A DNA stretch of 64,000 nucleotides from Clostridia bacterium. Lineage in GTDB: Bacteria > Bacillota > Clostridia > Oscillospirales > Acutalibacteraceae. Where the stretch lies: positions 169,029-233,028 of the forward strand of contig JAFRMR010000023.1 in the NCBI GenBank assembly GCA_017430535.1, in the 5' to 3' direction. Shown here piece by piece: positions 8,703 through 17,886 of the stretch; within the stretch, counting starts at the first letter, position 1; each line of letters starts with the position of its first letter. The translations under genes were made by a program, and so were the position numbers. The notes under the pieces were generated by a model. That model made no database searches. It saw nothing but the letters and a program-made list of their open reading frames with translations, and had not been told where the DNA came from.

Positions 8703-9152
8703 GTGAAGGAATATACTATAAATGAAACAGAGGACTTTTTATCCCTTTCAACCCTTTTTCACGAAAGCGGAATGGGTGTATCGATAGAGGAAAGAATGCC
8801 CGACAGAATAATAAAAATGTGGCGAATGGACAGTGCCGGAACCGGCGAACTCATGGCGGCATCAACCCTTGAAATGCGGGCGGGAGTTTACTGCCTGGGC
8901 GATATTGCGGTGCGCAATGACCTGCACTGCAAAGGATACGGCAGGATAATGCAGGATGCCGTATTTGAGGAAGCAAGAAAAAGAAATATAAAGGAACTCT
9001 GGGCCTGCGCCAAGGAACCCGATTACTATATGCACTGCGGCTGGGTAAAAATGAACTGGGATGATGCCCCCTGCATTGCCGTATACTGCAGCACCTGCGG
9101 AAAACGGGGCACGGCCTGCCACCCCGAAATAATGAAATATACACTGGAATAA
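8703..9152 (+). CDS. GNAT-family N-acetyltransferase
   Basis: A 149-residue protein with GNAT motif A in LGDIAVRNDLHCKGYGRIMQ (residues about 66-85), containing the acetyl-CoA pyrophosphate loop CKGYGR. The KELWACAKEPDYYMHCGW stretch matches the late beta-strand and 'YxxxGF/W' region of the family. The substrate is unknown. The C-terminus is rich in Cys (YCSTCGKRGTACH), perhaps binding metal. The GTG start is set by AAGGTG five bases upstream. It lies four bases before the hydrolase gene, so the two are likely co-transcribed. Confidence 0.8.
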   Translation: MKEYTINETEDFLSLSTLFHESGMGVSIEERMPDRIIKMWRMDSAGTGELMAASTLEMRAGVYCLGDIAVRNDLHCKGYGRIMQDAVFEEARKRNIKELWACAKEPDYYMHCGWVKMNWDDAPCIAVYCSTCGKRGTACHPEIMKYTLE

Positions 9153-9156
9153 TATT

Positions 9157-9993
9157 ATGAACACTGAACTGTTATTTACCGAATTTGAATCGGACGAAAA
9201 AGATACTTCGCCGGAAGTATATGAGCTGAATATAATAAGCGGCGGCTGCCGTATATACGGCTATCTGCTTTCACCGGACAAAAGAATACCCGCCCCCTTC
9301 CCTGCAGTGATTATGTCACACGGATTCCCCGGTTATACCACAAACAACGACCTGGAGCTTGCGCTTATGAGAGCCGGATGCGTTGTTATTCACCTGAACC
9401 ACAGAGGCGCCTGGGGAAGCGAAGGAAACTACCTTTTTACAAACCTTAAGGACGATATGACCGCTGTTGCCAAATGGGCTCATAACCCTGCAATTGCCGA
9501 GCAATATAATATTGATACGGATAATATATTCCTTGTAGGGCACAGTATGGGAGGGCAGACCGTGCTGAATGCGGCAAAAGAACTGCCGTTTATAAAAGGA
9601 ACTGCCGCCCTTGCCGCCTACGATATAGGCGCAGCTTTCCGCTGCAATCTGGAAAAAGAACTGTTCCTTATGATTGAAACAGAAGGTCAGTGCCTTAAGA
9701 TGAGCTCTGCAGGGGATGTGTATGAGAATGCCCTTAAAAACAAATTTGAACTGAGCATTCTCAATGATTATGAAAAGCTGGCCGGGCGCAATATTCTTTT
9801 TGTTGAAGCAGCCCTTGATACAGTTGCGCCGGCAGATAAAATGATGAAACCCCTGGCGGAAAAGCTTATGGATTTATCGGATAAAGCGGAGTATAAATCC
9901 ATTGTAAGCGGCCACAGTTTTGCCGGGCAGAGAATGAAGCTTGCGGAAACGGTGGGACAATGGATGGAAAAGGTTATAGGAAAAGGTGAATAA
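9157..9993 (+). CDS. Alpha/beta-hydrolase (dienelactone hydrolase/peptidase-like)
   Basis: A 278-residue alpha/beta-hydrolase fold. The oxyanion-hole region is VIMSHGFPGYT, the nucleophile elbow is GHSMGG at about residue 129, an acidic residue lies in VEAALDTVAP, and the histidine is in VSGHSF near the C-terminus. It lacks a signal peptide, so it is probably a cytosolic esterase or peptidase. It follows the acetyltransferase by four bases and ends at a strong hairpin. The substrate cannot be predicted. Confidence 0.8.
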   Translation: MNTELLFTEFESDEKDTSPEVYELNIISGGCRIYGYLLSPDKRIPAPFPAVIMSHGFPGYTTNNDLELALMRAGCVVIHLNHRGAWGSEGNYLFTNLKDDMTAVAKWAHNPAIAEQYNIDTDNIFLVGHSMGGQTVLNAAKELPFIKGTAALAAYDIGAAFRCNLEKELFLMIETEGQCLKMSSAGDVYENALKNKFELSILNDYEKLAGRNILFVEAALDTVAPADKMMKPLAEKLMDLSDKAEYKSIVSGHSFAGQRMKLAETVGQWMEKVIGKGE

Positions 9994-10019
9994 AAAGAGC
10001 ACGCCGAAGCGTGCTCTTT
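9994..10019. terminator. Bidirectional terminator, hydrolase / tRNA-Gln
   Basis: AAAGAGCACGC-CGAA-GCGTGCTCTTT is an 11-base stem with a CGAA loop. On the minus strand it is followed by TTTTTATT, so it ends tRNA-Gln transcription. On the plus strand it sits at the hydrolase stop. Confidence 0.8.
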
Positions 10020-10021
10020 GC

Positions 10022-10096
10022 TGGCTGGGACGGCTGGATTTGAACCAGCGGATGCGGGAGTCAAAGTCCCGTGCCTTACCCCTTGGCTACGCCCCA
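10022..10096 (-). tRNA. tRNA-Gln (anticodon TTG)
   Basis: A complete cloverleaf on the minus strand. The acceptor TGGGGCG pairs with CGTCCCA (one G-T), the discriminator is G, and CCA is encoded. The anticodon loop ACTTTGACT carries TTG, and the T-arm has GGTTCAAATCC. Confidence 0.95.
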
Positions 10097-10102
10097 ATAT
10101 TC

Positions 10103-10131
10103 AAAAAAAACGCAAGACCTGAGCCTTGCGT
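10103..10131 (-). terminator. Terminator after tRNA-His
   Basis: Minus-strand stem ACGCAAG / CTTGCGT with an 8-base loop, followed by a run of eight T. It lies between tRNA-His and tRNA-Gln, so the two tRNAs appear to be separately terminated. Confidence 0.75.
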
Positions 10132-10141
10132 AGTAATTTAA

Positions 10142-10218
10142 TGGGGTGGTTAGAGGGATTCGAACCCTCGACCTCCAGGGCCACAACCTGGCACTCTAAC
10201 CAACTGAGCTATAACCAC
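10142..10218 (-). tRNA. tRNA-His (anticodon GTG)
   Basis: A complete cloverleaf on the minus strand. The acceptor GTGGTTA pairs with TAACCAC, the anticodon is GTG in TTGTGGC, the T-loop is GGTTCGAATCC, and CCA is encoded. The base before position 1 is G, opposite discriminator C, the G-1:C73 identity pair typical of tRNA-His. Confidence 0.95.
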
Positions 10219-10299
10219 CATAAACTGCATTGGACTTACAGCGTTTACAGATTATACATTATAATTATATGTTTGTCAAGATTTTCACGGCATAAAATA

Positions 10300-10333
10300 A
10301 ACCCGCAGTAACTGAGGTTCAGAACTGCGGGTT
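10300..10333 (-). terminator. Terminator after ftsZ
   Basis: AACCCGCAGT pairs with ACTGCGGGTT (10 bases). On the minus strand the stem is followed by TATTTTATG. It lies about 20 bases after the ftsZ stop. Confidence 0.75.
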
Positions 10334-10353
10334 AGTGTTTATAATTGATTTTA

Positions 10354-11583
10354 TTACTTCTTATCCTTATCGAGGATATCGCTTACCATAAGGTAAAAAT
10401 CATCGTCGCCGTAATTGCCTTTGGGAGCTTCGGGAGCAGCTGCAGGAGCTTCGGGAGCCTCAGATGATGATGAAATATCATTGCCGTCAAACTTGGGGAT
10501 TGAGGGCAGGCCTGAGGGAGCGGCAGACTTGGAAGCTGCGGGCTTTGCCTCTGCTACGGGCTCAGCTGCGGGCTTGGATGAAGCATAGAAGGGATTAACG
10601 GGAGCTGCTTTGGCCGCATCGCCGGCAACGGACTCAAAACCGGTGGCAATAACGGTGATAACAAGCTCATCATCAAGAGCGGAATCAAATACGATACCCC
10701 AGGTGATGTTGGCATCTTCACTGGCGGAAGCTGTAATGAGCTCTGCTGCTCTTTCAATCTCTTCGATATCGATATCTTCGGATGCGGTGAAGGAGATGAT
10801 AACGCCCTTGGCGCCGGCAATTGAAGTTTCAAGCAGGGGGCTTGAAATTGCAAGCTGTGCGGCAACCTCGGCCTTATCTTTACCCTTTGCTCTGCCTACG
10901 CCCATGTGAGCGTAGCCGGCATCTTTCATAACGCTGGTAACATCGGCAAAGTCAAGGTTAATGAAACCGGGAACTGTGATAAGCTCGGAAATGCTCTTTA
11001 CGCCCTGAAGAAGAACTTCATCGGCCTTTGCAAAAGCATCTCTGAAATGGGTGGTTCTGTTTTCACCCACAAGGAGCTTCTGGTTGGGTATAACAACGAG
11101 GGAGTCAACATTTTTGGCAAGCTTTTCTATGCCTGCGACTGCCTCGTTCATTTTTCTTTTACCTTCAAAATTGAAGGGCTTGGTAACAACGCCTATGGTG
11201 AGGCAACCCATCTCTTTTGCGATACCTGCGATTACGGGAGCTGCGCCTGTGCCGGTGCCGCCGCCCATACCGGTGGTAACAAATACCATATCGGTACCTT
11301 TGATAGCGTCGGAAATGGAATCCGCGCTCTCTTCGGCTGCTCTTGCGCCTACCTCGGGTTTGCCGCCGGCGCCCTGGCCGTGGGTGGATTTTTCGCCGAT
11401 CTGAATCTTATGAGTTGCCTTTGACTGCATAAGAACCTGCTTATCGGTATTTACAGCGATAAACTCCGCGCCCTGGATGCCTTCGTCAATCATTCTGTTT
11501 ACAGCGTTTCCGCCGCCGCCTCCTACGCCTATGACTTTTATCTGGACAGCGCTTTCAAACTCTGAATCAATTTCAAATGCCAT
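10354..11583 (-). CDS. ftsZ: Cell division protein FtsZ
   Basis: A 409-residue tubulin homologue. The GTP-binding regions [17 protein letters not shown] and the tubulin signature [14 protein letters not shown] (about residues 105-118) are intact, and the catalytic T7 region is present around [13 protein letters not shown] variable Pro/Ala-rich linker leads to a C-terminal tail ([13 protein letters not shown]). FtsZ polymerises into the division ring. It is the last gene of the division cluster here, but it has its own upstream promoter candidate and terminator. There is no ftsA neighbour. Confidence 0.97.
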   Translation of the reverse strand: MAFEIDSEFESAVQIKVIGVGGGGGNAVNRMIDEGIQGAEFIAVNTDKQVLMQSKATHKIQIGEKSTHGQGAGGKPEVGARAAEESADSISDAIKGTDMVFVTTGMGGGTGTGAAPVIAGIAKEMGCLTIGVVTKPFNFEGKRKMNEAVAGIEKLAKNVDSLVVIPNQKLLVGENRTTHFRDAFAKADEVLLQGVKSISELITVPGFINLDFADVTSVMKDAGYAHMGVGRAKGKDKAEVAAQLAISSPLLETSIAGAKGVIISFTASEDIDIEEIERAAELITASASEDANITWGIVFDSALDDELVITVIATGFESVAGDAAKAAPVNPFYASSKPAAEPVAEAKPAASKSAAPSGLPSIPKFDGNDISSSSEAPEAPAAAPEAPKGNYGDDDFYLMVSDILDKDKK

Positions 11584-11623
11584 TATTTTTACCTCCGTGT
11601 ACTAGTTGCATACATACAAGCAT

Positions 11624-11652
11624 ATATTATCATACCTAAAAAGAAAATACAA
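11624..11652 (-). promoter_or_regulatory. Candidate promoter for ftsZ
   Basis: Minus-strand TTGTAT at 11647-11652 and TAATAT at 11624-11629 with a 17-base spacer, about 40 bases upstream of ftsZ. The gap after ftsQ also holds a 9-base inverted repeat (TGAAAAACA around a central C) without a T-run. Confidence 0.55.
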
Positions 11653-11700
11653 GAGTAATTTTCTTTATAAACACATTTTTTGAAAAACAGTGTTTTTCAT

Positions 11701-12651
11701 CTATTCCTCAGAGGCTTCGCCGGTATCTTCTTCCGATTCTTCTTCGTTTTCCTCCCCTTCCTCTTCCGGGGACTCATCTTCGGGGAGCTCTCCGGCCTCT
11801 TCAGTATTGGAATTATATGCAACGAGTTCATCCATATTTTTATAATCTTTGGGAGCGAAAACGGCTTTTTCCGCCTGGGTAACATCCATCTCACCGTACT
11901 GGGCTGAGGAAAGCCGGTTTTCTTCGGCTATGGCTTTGCCGGCAAGGGTAATCTTCTGAAGGGCGTCGCTTGTGCTGCCCATCCTGATGATTATGCGCCC
12001 GTCATAAATGAGATAGATATTGTTTTTATCCTCAACATTTATATATTCAATTCCGGTTATCTCACTCTCGGCAATTGCCTGAGAAACCTGGGAAAGAGCC
12101 TGCTTTACGGGGTCGTCTCCCGGCTCATCCGTAAAGGGAAGCTCGCTGCCGGTTTCATAGGAAATTGCGTCGCTGTGCCCCTCAACAATTACCGTACCCT
12201 CTGCGGGAGTGCCGGCAACCTCAAGCACTTTCATATCTTCATTTGTGATTGCGAAAACACCTTTGCCGATGATAACCGAATAGGTTACATTGGCCGGAGC
12301 GGCATTTATAACAACAGTTGAGGGCAGTTTTTTGGTGATTTTTACATTATCGCAGTAGGGAAGCATTTTTTCTATGCTTTCACAGGCGGAATCATAATCT
12401 GTAAGGAACAGGTTTTTGCCTGTTTCAAGGCCGCTTTTTTCAACAACCTGGGCAGAGGTGTATCTGTCCGGAGCCTTGACGGTTATGGTTTTTATGCGGA
12501 AAAGCGCAAAGAATATAACCACAGCCGCAATTATCAGACAGATAACCAGCACGGCTATGCGCACAAGAGCTTTTCTCAGCCGCCTTTTTTTGGCTGCAGC
12601 GGCTCTTCTCCCGGCGATTATTTCCGCATTATCCGGTGTTTCTCTAAGCAT
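11701..12651 (-). CDS. ftsQ: Cell division protein FtsQ/DivIB
   Basis: A 316-residue bitopic protein: a short basic cytoplasmic N-terminus (KKRRLRKALVR), one membrane span at about 30-52 (IAVLVICLIIAAVVIFFAL), then a POTRA-like domain (RIKTITVKAPDRYTSAQVVEKSG) and a beta domain. The C-terminal 45 residues are almost all Glu/Asp/Ser, an acidic tail also found in some Gram-positive DivIB proteins. It stabilises the FtsL/FtsB complex at the septum. Its position between murG and ftsZ agrees with the family. Confidence 0.88.
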   Translation of the reverse strand: MLRETPDNAEIIAGRRAAAAKKRRLRKALVRIAVLVICLIIAAVVIFFALFRIKTITVKAPDRYTSAQVVEKSGLETGKNLFLTDYDSACESIEKMLPYCDNVKITKKLPSTVVINAAPANVTYSVIIGKGVFAITNEDMKVLEVAGTPAEGTVIVEGHSDAISYETGSELPFTDEPGDDPVKQALSQVSQAIAESEITGIEYINVEDKNNIYLIYDGRIIIRMGSTSDALQKITLAGKAIAEENRLSSAQYGEMDVTQAEKAVFAPKDYKNMDELVAYNSNTEEAGELPEDESPEEEGEENEEESEEDTGEASEE

Positions 12652-12665
12652 TATAAAACAATCCT

Positions 12666-13787
12666 TTAAACAATTTCACACAAAGTATTGTAAATTTTTT
12701 CGGTTGCGTCGGTAACAGCCATTGCCTTGGCATTTGCGACGATTGACTGCAGCTTTTCTCTGTTTTCAAGCAGATCGTTTACGGTTTGCGTAAGCTTTTC
12801 AACCGTAAGGTCTTTTTCTTCAATTATCAGCGCCGCTCCGTTATTAACAAGAGCCATGGCGTTATGATACTGGTGATTTTCAGCAACATAGGGGGAAGGA
12901 ATCAGGATTGAGGCCTTACCCAGAACCTGAAGCTCGCTTAAAGTGCTGGCGCCGGAACGGCAGATAACGATATCCGCCCCGGGAAGGCACTTGGGAATAT
13001 CAATATATTCACATACCCTGACATTTTCATTTTTGGAAATGCCGGGGGCTTTTTCTTCAAGCTCTTTTCTGAAATCATCGGCATTTTTGCCTGTAGCGTG
13101 AAGGAAAACGCAGTCATTATCCTTATATTTATTGAGGATAAGACCCATAACCGCCTCGTTTATCGGCCTTGCTCCGAGGGAGCCGCCCATTGATAAAATA
13201 AGGGGTTTGCCGTTAAGATTCAGCTCGCTTACGGATTCCTCCCTGCTTGCTCTGAGCAGGTCGCCCCTTACGGGAAGGCCGGTAACAACACAGGGATTTT
13301 TGGGCTGCATATACTTTTCGGCATTGCCGTTTGTAAGCATTACTCTGTCTACCCTTTTGGCAAGGGCCTTGTTGGTTACGCCGGGGAAGGCGTTCTGCTC
13401 GTGAACTGCTGTGGGGATGCCCATTTTTGCGGCCATACGCACTACGGGGCCGCTGACATATCCGCCGAAGCCGATTACGAGATCGGGCTTGAAATCCTTT
13501 ATGATTTTCTTTACCGCCGATGATGACCTTAGAAGAAGGAATAACGTTTTAAGGTTATGCTTTATATCCTCCCATTTGAAAGAGCGGTAAAAGCCCTGAA
13601 TCTTAATGGTTTTAAGCTCAAACCCCGCTTCGGGAACAAGGCGGGATTCCATCTTTTCCGCAGTGCCCACAAAAAGTATCTGAGCATCGGGATTCTTTTC
13701 TTTTATATATGCCGCAGTTCCGAGGGCCGGGTTTATATGGCCGCCGGTGCCCCCTGCGGAGATAAGTATTCTTTTATTATTCAGCAT
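12666..13787 (-). CDS. murG: MurG, lipid II-forming GlcNAc transferase
   Basis: A GT28 glycosyltransferase of 373 residues. The N-terminal glycine loop ISAGGTGGHINPAL binds the acceptor phosphate. The central motif GGSLGARPINEAV and the C-terminal CRSGASTLSEL plus PYVAENHQYHNA form the UDP-GlcNAc site. It adds GlcNAc to lipid I on the inner face of the membrane. The start at 13787 is an ATG that overlaps the ftsW end by 11 bases, indicating translational coupling; an upstream in-frame TTG lacks homology support. Confidence 0.95.
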   Translation of the reverse strand: MLNNKRILISAGGTGGHINPALGTAAYIKEKNPDAQILFVGTAEKMESRLVPEAGFELKTIKIQGFYRSFKWEDIKHNLKTLFLLLRSSSAVKKIIKDFKPDLVIGFGGYVSGPVVRMAAKMGIPTAVHEQNAFPGVTNKALAKRVDRVMLTNGNAEKYMQPKNPCVVTGLPVRGDLLRASREESVSELNLNGKPLILSMGGSLGARPINEAVMGLILNKYKDNDCVFLHATGKNADDFRKELEEKAPGISKNENVRVCEYIDIPKCLPGADIVICRSGASTLSELQVLGKASILIPSPYVAENHQYHNAMALVNNGAALIIEEKDLTVEKLTQTVNDLLENREKLQSIVANAKAMAVTDATEKIYNTLCEIV

Positions 13788-15033
13788 TTTTTTCAGGCCT
13801 TCCGTCTTCTTTTGATATTGCAAGCATAATGCCCATACTTATAAGGGTAACCACCATTGAGGTACCGCCGTCGCTGAAGAAGGGAAGACTTATGCCCGTG
13901 TTGGGTATAAGGGAGGTGGCAACCGCAACATTTATAAGCACCTGCAGGGCCATCTGGGTACTGATACCCAGAGCCACAAGGGAGCCGAAATATGACTTTG
14001 ACTTAAAGGCAATCCTGATGCCCAGAGCCACAAGCAGGCCGTAAAGGATAAGCATTATCATACTGCCTGCAAAGCCGAGCTCTTCGCCCAGCACGGAGAA
14101 AATGAAGTCATTTGCCTTCTCCTGAAGGTTGCTGACCTTCTGGCCGGATTCACCGAAGCCCACGCCGAAAAGTCCGCCGGAGCCGATGCCGTAAAGGGAC
14201 TGGAGAACCTGGCGGGCGTTATTCTGCTTTTCACCCGGGGTTATTTCTTTATTGAAAAGAATCTTTTTCCAGATAAGTATACGGTCAACCTGATAGTCCC
14301 TGAGCGCCGGTATTTTTTCGGGGCTTGTAAGAAGGATGAGCATTGCGATTACCGCAAACACCGTAAGCACAACAAACCACTTTTTGCTTAAATTCGCATA
14401 CCACATCATTGCATAACCTATGGCAAGGAAAAGTATGCAGCCGGAAAGGTGGCTTTCAAGGAATACAAGGCCGGCGTAAAAAATAATAATTGTAAGATAA
14501 ACAGCAAAGGCGCTGCCCTTTGCTTTATGCACCCTGTACTTATCCATAAGGTAAGCAAGGAAAAGAATCAATGTTACTTTTGCAACCTCGGAGGGCTGAA
14601 AGAAAATAAAGGTACGGTGGGTTCCGTTATAATCCACCCTTGTAAAAACAAGAATCAGAAATACTGTGGCAACCGCCATTGCAAATGTGGCAAAATCCCT
14701 GAAAACTGACAGCCGTAGCTGAGAAACAATCAGCATAAGAATAATACCCGCAAGGGCGAAAATTGCCTGTGTTTTATTGGAATAGCTGGCGGAATAATGC
14801 ACCGCAAGGCCGAAGGCCACAAGCAGGATAACAACAACAAAATAATAAACATCAAACAGGCGGAAATTGAAAATACCGCCGGGAGATTTTGCAAACCTCC
14901 TGAGCACATCCATGGGCCCCGTGAATATCCGGAGAATCTCCGGCTTCAGATATTTGCCGGCAACGGTTTTCGGCTTTTCTTCCGATGTTTCCTCAGCGGA
15001 AAATCCTGAGTATTCATACTCTTCCGTATTCAA
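13777..15033 (-). CDS. ftsW: SEDS-family glycosyltransferase, FtsW/SpoVE-like
   Basis: A polytopic SEDS protein of about 418 residues with roughly ten membrane segments. Family motifs include VDYNGTHRTFIFFQPSEVAK, the extracellular loop GIGSGGLFGVGFGESGQK, and NTGISLPFFSDGGTSM near the C-terminus. These enzymes polymerise glycan strands from lipid II with a partner class B PBP, probably the protein at 17887-20313. The long soluble N-terminus is unusual. The start is probably TTG 15033: GGGAGG lies eight bases upstream, whereas GTG 15042 overlaps that site. FtsW and SpoVE cannot be separated by sequence alone. Confidence 0.9.
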   Translation of the reverse strand: MNTEEYEYSGFSAEETSEEKPKTVAGKYLKPEILRIFTGPMDVLRRFAKSPGGIFNFRLFDVYYFVVVILLVAFGLAVHYSASYSNKTQAIFALAGIILMLIVSQLRLSVFRDFATFAMAVATVFLILVFTRVDYNGTHRTFIFFQPSEVAKVTLILFLAYLMDKYRVHKAKGSAFAVYLTIIIFYAGLVFLESHLSGCILFLAIGYAMMWYANLSKKWFVVLTVFAVIAMLILLTSPEKIPALRDYQVDRILIWKKILFNKEITPGEKQNNARQVLQSLYGIGSGGLFGVGFGESGQKVSNLQEKANDFIFSVLGEELGFAGSMIMLILYGLLVALGIRIAFKSKSYFGSLVALGISTQMALQVLINVAVATSLIPNTGISLPFFSDGGTSMVVTLISMGIMLAISKEDGRPEKNAE

Positions 15034-15053
15034 AGGGCTCACCTCCCTGCCTG

Positions 15054-16418
15054 TTATTTTTCTTCTTCAAATCTTGAATAAATTCCTTCTATTACTTCTT
15101 CAAGCTTCATACCACGGCTGGCCTTGAAAAGAACGCAGTCCCCTTTTTCAAGGGCAGCGAAAAGCTCCGAAGTAAGCTCTGCTTTATCAAGAAATACTCT
15201 GGTATCTTTTACGCCCCGTTCCTTTGCGGCGGCAGCGCAGAGCTTTGCCCTTTCGCCGTAGGTGAACAGAATATCCACTCCGTTTGCGGCGGCGTAACCG
15301 CCCACATCGCGATGGGCTTTTTCGCTGTAATCGCCAAGCTCCAGCATATCGCCTATAACCGCAATTTTTCTTTTGCAGTCCATAGCCCCAAGCACGGACA
15401 TAGCCGCCGCCTGGGAATCCGGGCTGGCATTATAGCAATCCTCAATAAATGTGATGCCGTATTTTTTTACAATCTTCTGCCTCATACCGGTTGTACGGTA
15501 ATTCTTAAGCGCCTCAAAGCCCTGAGCGGGGCTAACGCCGAAGCGCTCCCCTACGGCAGCAGCCGCAAGGGAATTGTAGATGTTATGGCGGCCCGTAAAG
15601 GGAAGGCAGACCCTGACCGGGCCGCCATCGAAACCGCAGGTAAAAACGGTTTCTGCATCTGTGGAGGTAATATCAAGCGCCTGATAGGCGCAACCGGAAT
15701 TCTCAATTGCGTAGCGGATAACGGGATGTGTGCCGCAGTCCGCCTTCAAAAGCATATCGTCATCCCCGTTGAGTATTACGGGAGAACCGGGTTTCATACT
15801 TTCCAGTATCTCAAGTTTGGCTTTTAAAATGCCTTCTCTTGAGCCCAGATTCTCAATATGGGAAACGCCGATATTTGTGATAACAGCGGCATCTGGCTTT
15901 ACCGCCGCCGTTATGCGGGAAATTTCGCCGAAATTGCTCATACCCATTTCTATAACCGCCGCCTCATAGCTTTTGTCAAGGCGGAACAGGGTCATGGGAA
16001 CGCCGATTTCATTGTTGAGATTACCCTCGTTTTTGAGGGTTTTGTATTTTGAACTCATTACCGTCCATATCATTTCCTTGGTGGTGGTTTTGCCTACGGA
16101 ACCGGTAATGCCGATAAAAGGAATATCAAAAAGACTTCTGTAATAGCCCGCCAGTTTAAGCAGGGCATCTCTTGTGCTTTTTACAAGAATCTGTTTATCA
16201 CCGAGGCCGCAGTCTTTTTCGGTAACAACGGCGGCAGCGCCAAGCTCAAGGGCTTTCGCGGCAAAATCGTGGCCGTCGAACCTGTCGCCTTTAAGAGCTA
16301 TGAAAAGGCAGCCCGGGGTTATTTTACGGGTATCGGTACACACATCTGCAAAGGAGCCCTCAGGCACCCTTACATTACCCAGCGGTTCCGATATTTCCTT
16401 AAAAGTCAAAGGCAGCAT
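15054..16418 (-). CDS. murF: MurF, UDP-MurNAc-tripeptide D-Ala-D-Ala ligase
   Basis: A 454-residue Mur ligase. The P-loop is GITGSVGKTTTKEM (about residues 105-118), followed by the KNEGNLNNEIGVPMTL signature characteristic of MurF. The C-terminal domain contains ITFIEDCYNASPDSQ and AVIGDMLELGDYS. It completes the UDP-MurNAc-pentapeptide by adding D-Ala-D-Ala. The start lies two bases after the murE stop, so translation is coupled. Directly downstream comes ftsW, with no mraY or murD between. Confidence 0.96.
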   Translation of the reverse strand: MLPLTFKEISEPLGNVRVPEGSFADVCTDTRKITPGCLFIALKGDRFDGHDFAAKALELGAAAVVTEKDCGLGDKQILVKSTRDALLKLAGYYRSLFDIPFIGITGSVGKTTTKEMIWTVMSSKYKTLKNEGNLNNEIGVPMTLFRLDKSYEAAVIEMGMSNFGEISRITAAVKPDAAVITNIGVSHIENLGSREGILKAKLEILESMKPGSPVILNGDDDMLLKADCGTHPVIRYAIENSGCAYQALDITSTDAETVFTCGFDGGPVRVCLPFTGRHNIYNSLAAAAVGERFGVSPAQGFEALKNYRTTGMRQKIVKKYGITFIEDCYNASPDSQAAAMSVLGAMDCKRKIAVIGDMLELGDYSEKAHRDVGGYAAANGVDILFTYGERAKLCAAAAKERGVKDTRVFLDKAELTSELFAALEKGDCVLFKASRGMKLEEVIEGIYSRFEEEK

Positions 16419-16420
16419 TT

Positions 16421-17854
16421 TTATACCTGCTTAAGAATAGAATCAACTATTTCTCTTTCGTCATAATGAATTTTTCCGGTGGAAAGAATCTGATAGGTTT
16501 CATGGCCCTTGCCCGCAAGGAGAACCGTATCCCCTTCCTGAGCCAGGGAAAGCGCCTTGGCTATGGCCTTTGTTCTGTCACACTCCACCACTATTTTTGC
16601 AGTGTGTTTTGCGGTGCCCTCAAGCACATCCTCAATAATGGCCATAGGGTCTTCTGTTCTGGGATTATCGGAGGTTATTACGGCTATATCCGCAAGATTG
16701 GCTCCGATACCGCCCATAATGGGACGCTTGGTTTTATCTCTGTCTCCGCCGCAGCCGAATACCGCTATGATACGGCCTTCGCAGACTTCTCTGAGTGATT
16801 TGAGCACATTTTCAAGGCCGTCCGGCGTATGGGCGTAATCAACGATTACGGTATAGGGTGTGCCTGTGGGCAAAACCTCCATCCTGCCGGGAACGCCTGT
16901 GAAAGTTGAAATGGCATCAAGTACGGCTTTGAAATTAAGCCCAAGCTCCATAACGCAAATTATGGCGGCCATTGAATTATAAACATTGAAAAGCCCGGGA
17001 ACATTGAATTTTACCCTGCCTATATCACTGCTGCTCACAAGCTCATATTTGAGGCCCATAGCGGAGGACCTGATATTTTTGGCGGTAAAATCGCTGTTAT
17101 CCTGCTTTGCGGAATAGGTTACAACCTTAGTGTCTGTGCCGGAAACCATATACTCAGCCGCTTCATCATCGCTGTTGATTACGGAGATATCCGCATTCTC
17201 AAACAGCATGTGCTTTGCGGCCATATAATTCTCAAAAGTGCCGTGATAATCAAGATGATCCCTTGTAAGATTTGTGAACACGGCGGTTTCAAAGTGAATG
17301 CCGTCCACCCTGTACTGAGCGAGAGCCTGGGAGGAAACTTCCATTATGCAGAACTCGCAGCCCGCGGCAGCCATCTTTGCCAGGATTGAAAAAAGCTCGT
17401 TTGCATCCGGAGTGGTGAAGGCGGCGGGATAATCCTCATTATCTATTACATTCTTAACCGTACCTATAAGCCCGGATTTAAGGCCCAGACTGTCAAGGAT
17501 ATGTTTGATAACAAAGGTGGTGGTGGTTTTGCCGTTTGTGCCTGTGACGCCCACCATCCTCAGCTTTTTTTCGGGGTGGCCGTAATAGGCGGCGCAGAGC
17601 CTTGTGTAGGCGCTTCTTGTATTCTCAACAAGAATCTGGTTGGGAAGCCCCAGATTTCTGCTGACCACAACAGCGGCGGCGCCCTTTTCCGTTGCCTCGG
17701 CGGCCTTTGTGTGGCCGTCAAAACGCTTGCCCTCAATGCATACGAATATACAGCCCGGGCAGACGGCGGAAGAGTTATCGGTAATTTCCGTAACCTCCCT
17801 GTCGGCGAAGGTTCCGCTGTAAGATATATCTTTAACAAGATCGGAAAGTTTCAT
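16421..17854 (-). CDS. murE: MurE, UDP-MurNAc-dipeptide diaminopimelate ligase
   Basis: A 477-residue Mur ligase with ATP motif GVTGTNGKTTTTFVIKH and catalytic region AAFTTPDANEL. The C-terminal motif SDNPRTEDP contains DNPR, which in this family marks ligases that add meso-diaminopimelate rather than lysine. From this I infer an mDAP-type peptide. The ATG has GGAGG upstream. It sits between the PBP gene and murF. Confidence 0.96.
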   Translation of the reverse strand: MKLSDLVKDISYSGTFADREVTEITDNSSAVCPGCIFVCIEGKRFDGHTKAAEATEKGAAAVVVSRNLGLPNQILVENTRSAYTRLCAAYYGHPEKKLRMVGVTGTNGKTTTTFVIKHILDSLGLKSGLIGTVKNVIDNEDYPAAFTTPDANELFSILAKMAAAGCEFCIMEVSSQALAQYRVDGIHFETAVFTNLTRDHLDYHGTFENYMAAKHMLFENADISVINSDDEAAEYMVSGTDTKVVTYSAKQDNSDFTAKNIRSSAMGLKYELVSSSDIGRVKFNVPGLFNVYNSMAAIICVMELGLNFKAVLDAISTFTGVPGRMEVLPTGTPYTVIVDYAHTPDGLENVLKSLREVCEGRIIAVFGCGGDRDKTKRPIMGGIGANLADIAVITSDNPRTEDPMAIIEDVLEGTAKHTAKIVVECDRTKAIAKALSLAQEGDTVLLAGKGHETYQILSTGKIHYDEREIVDSILKQV

Positions 17855-17886
17855 CTTGTTTTCCTCCGTTAATAGAAACTCCGGAT

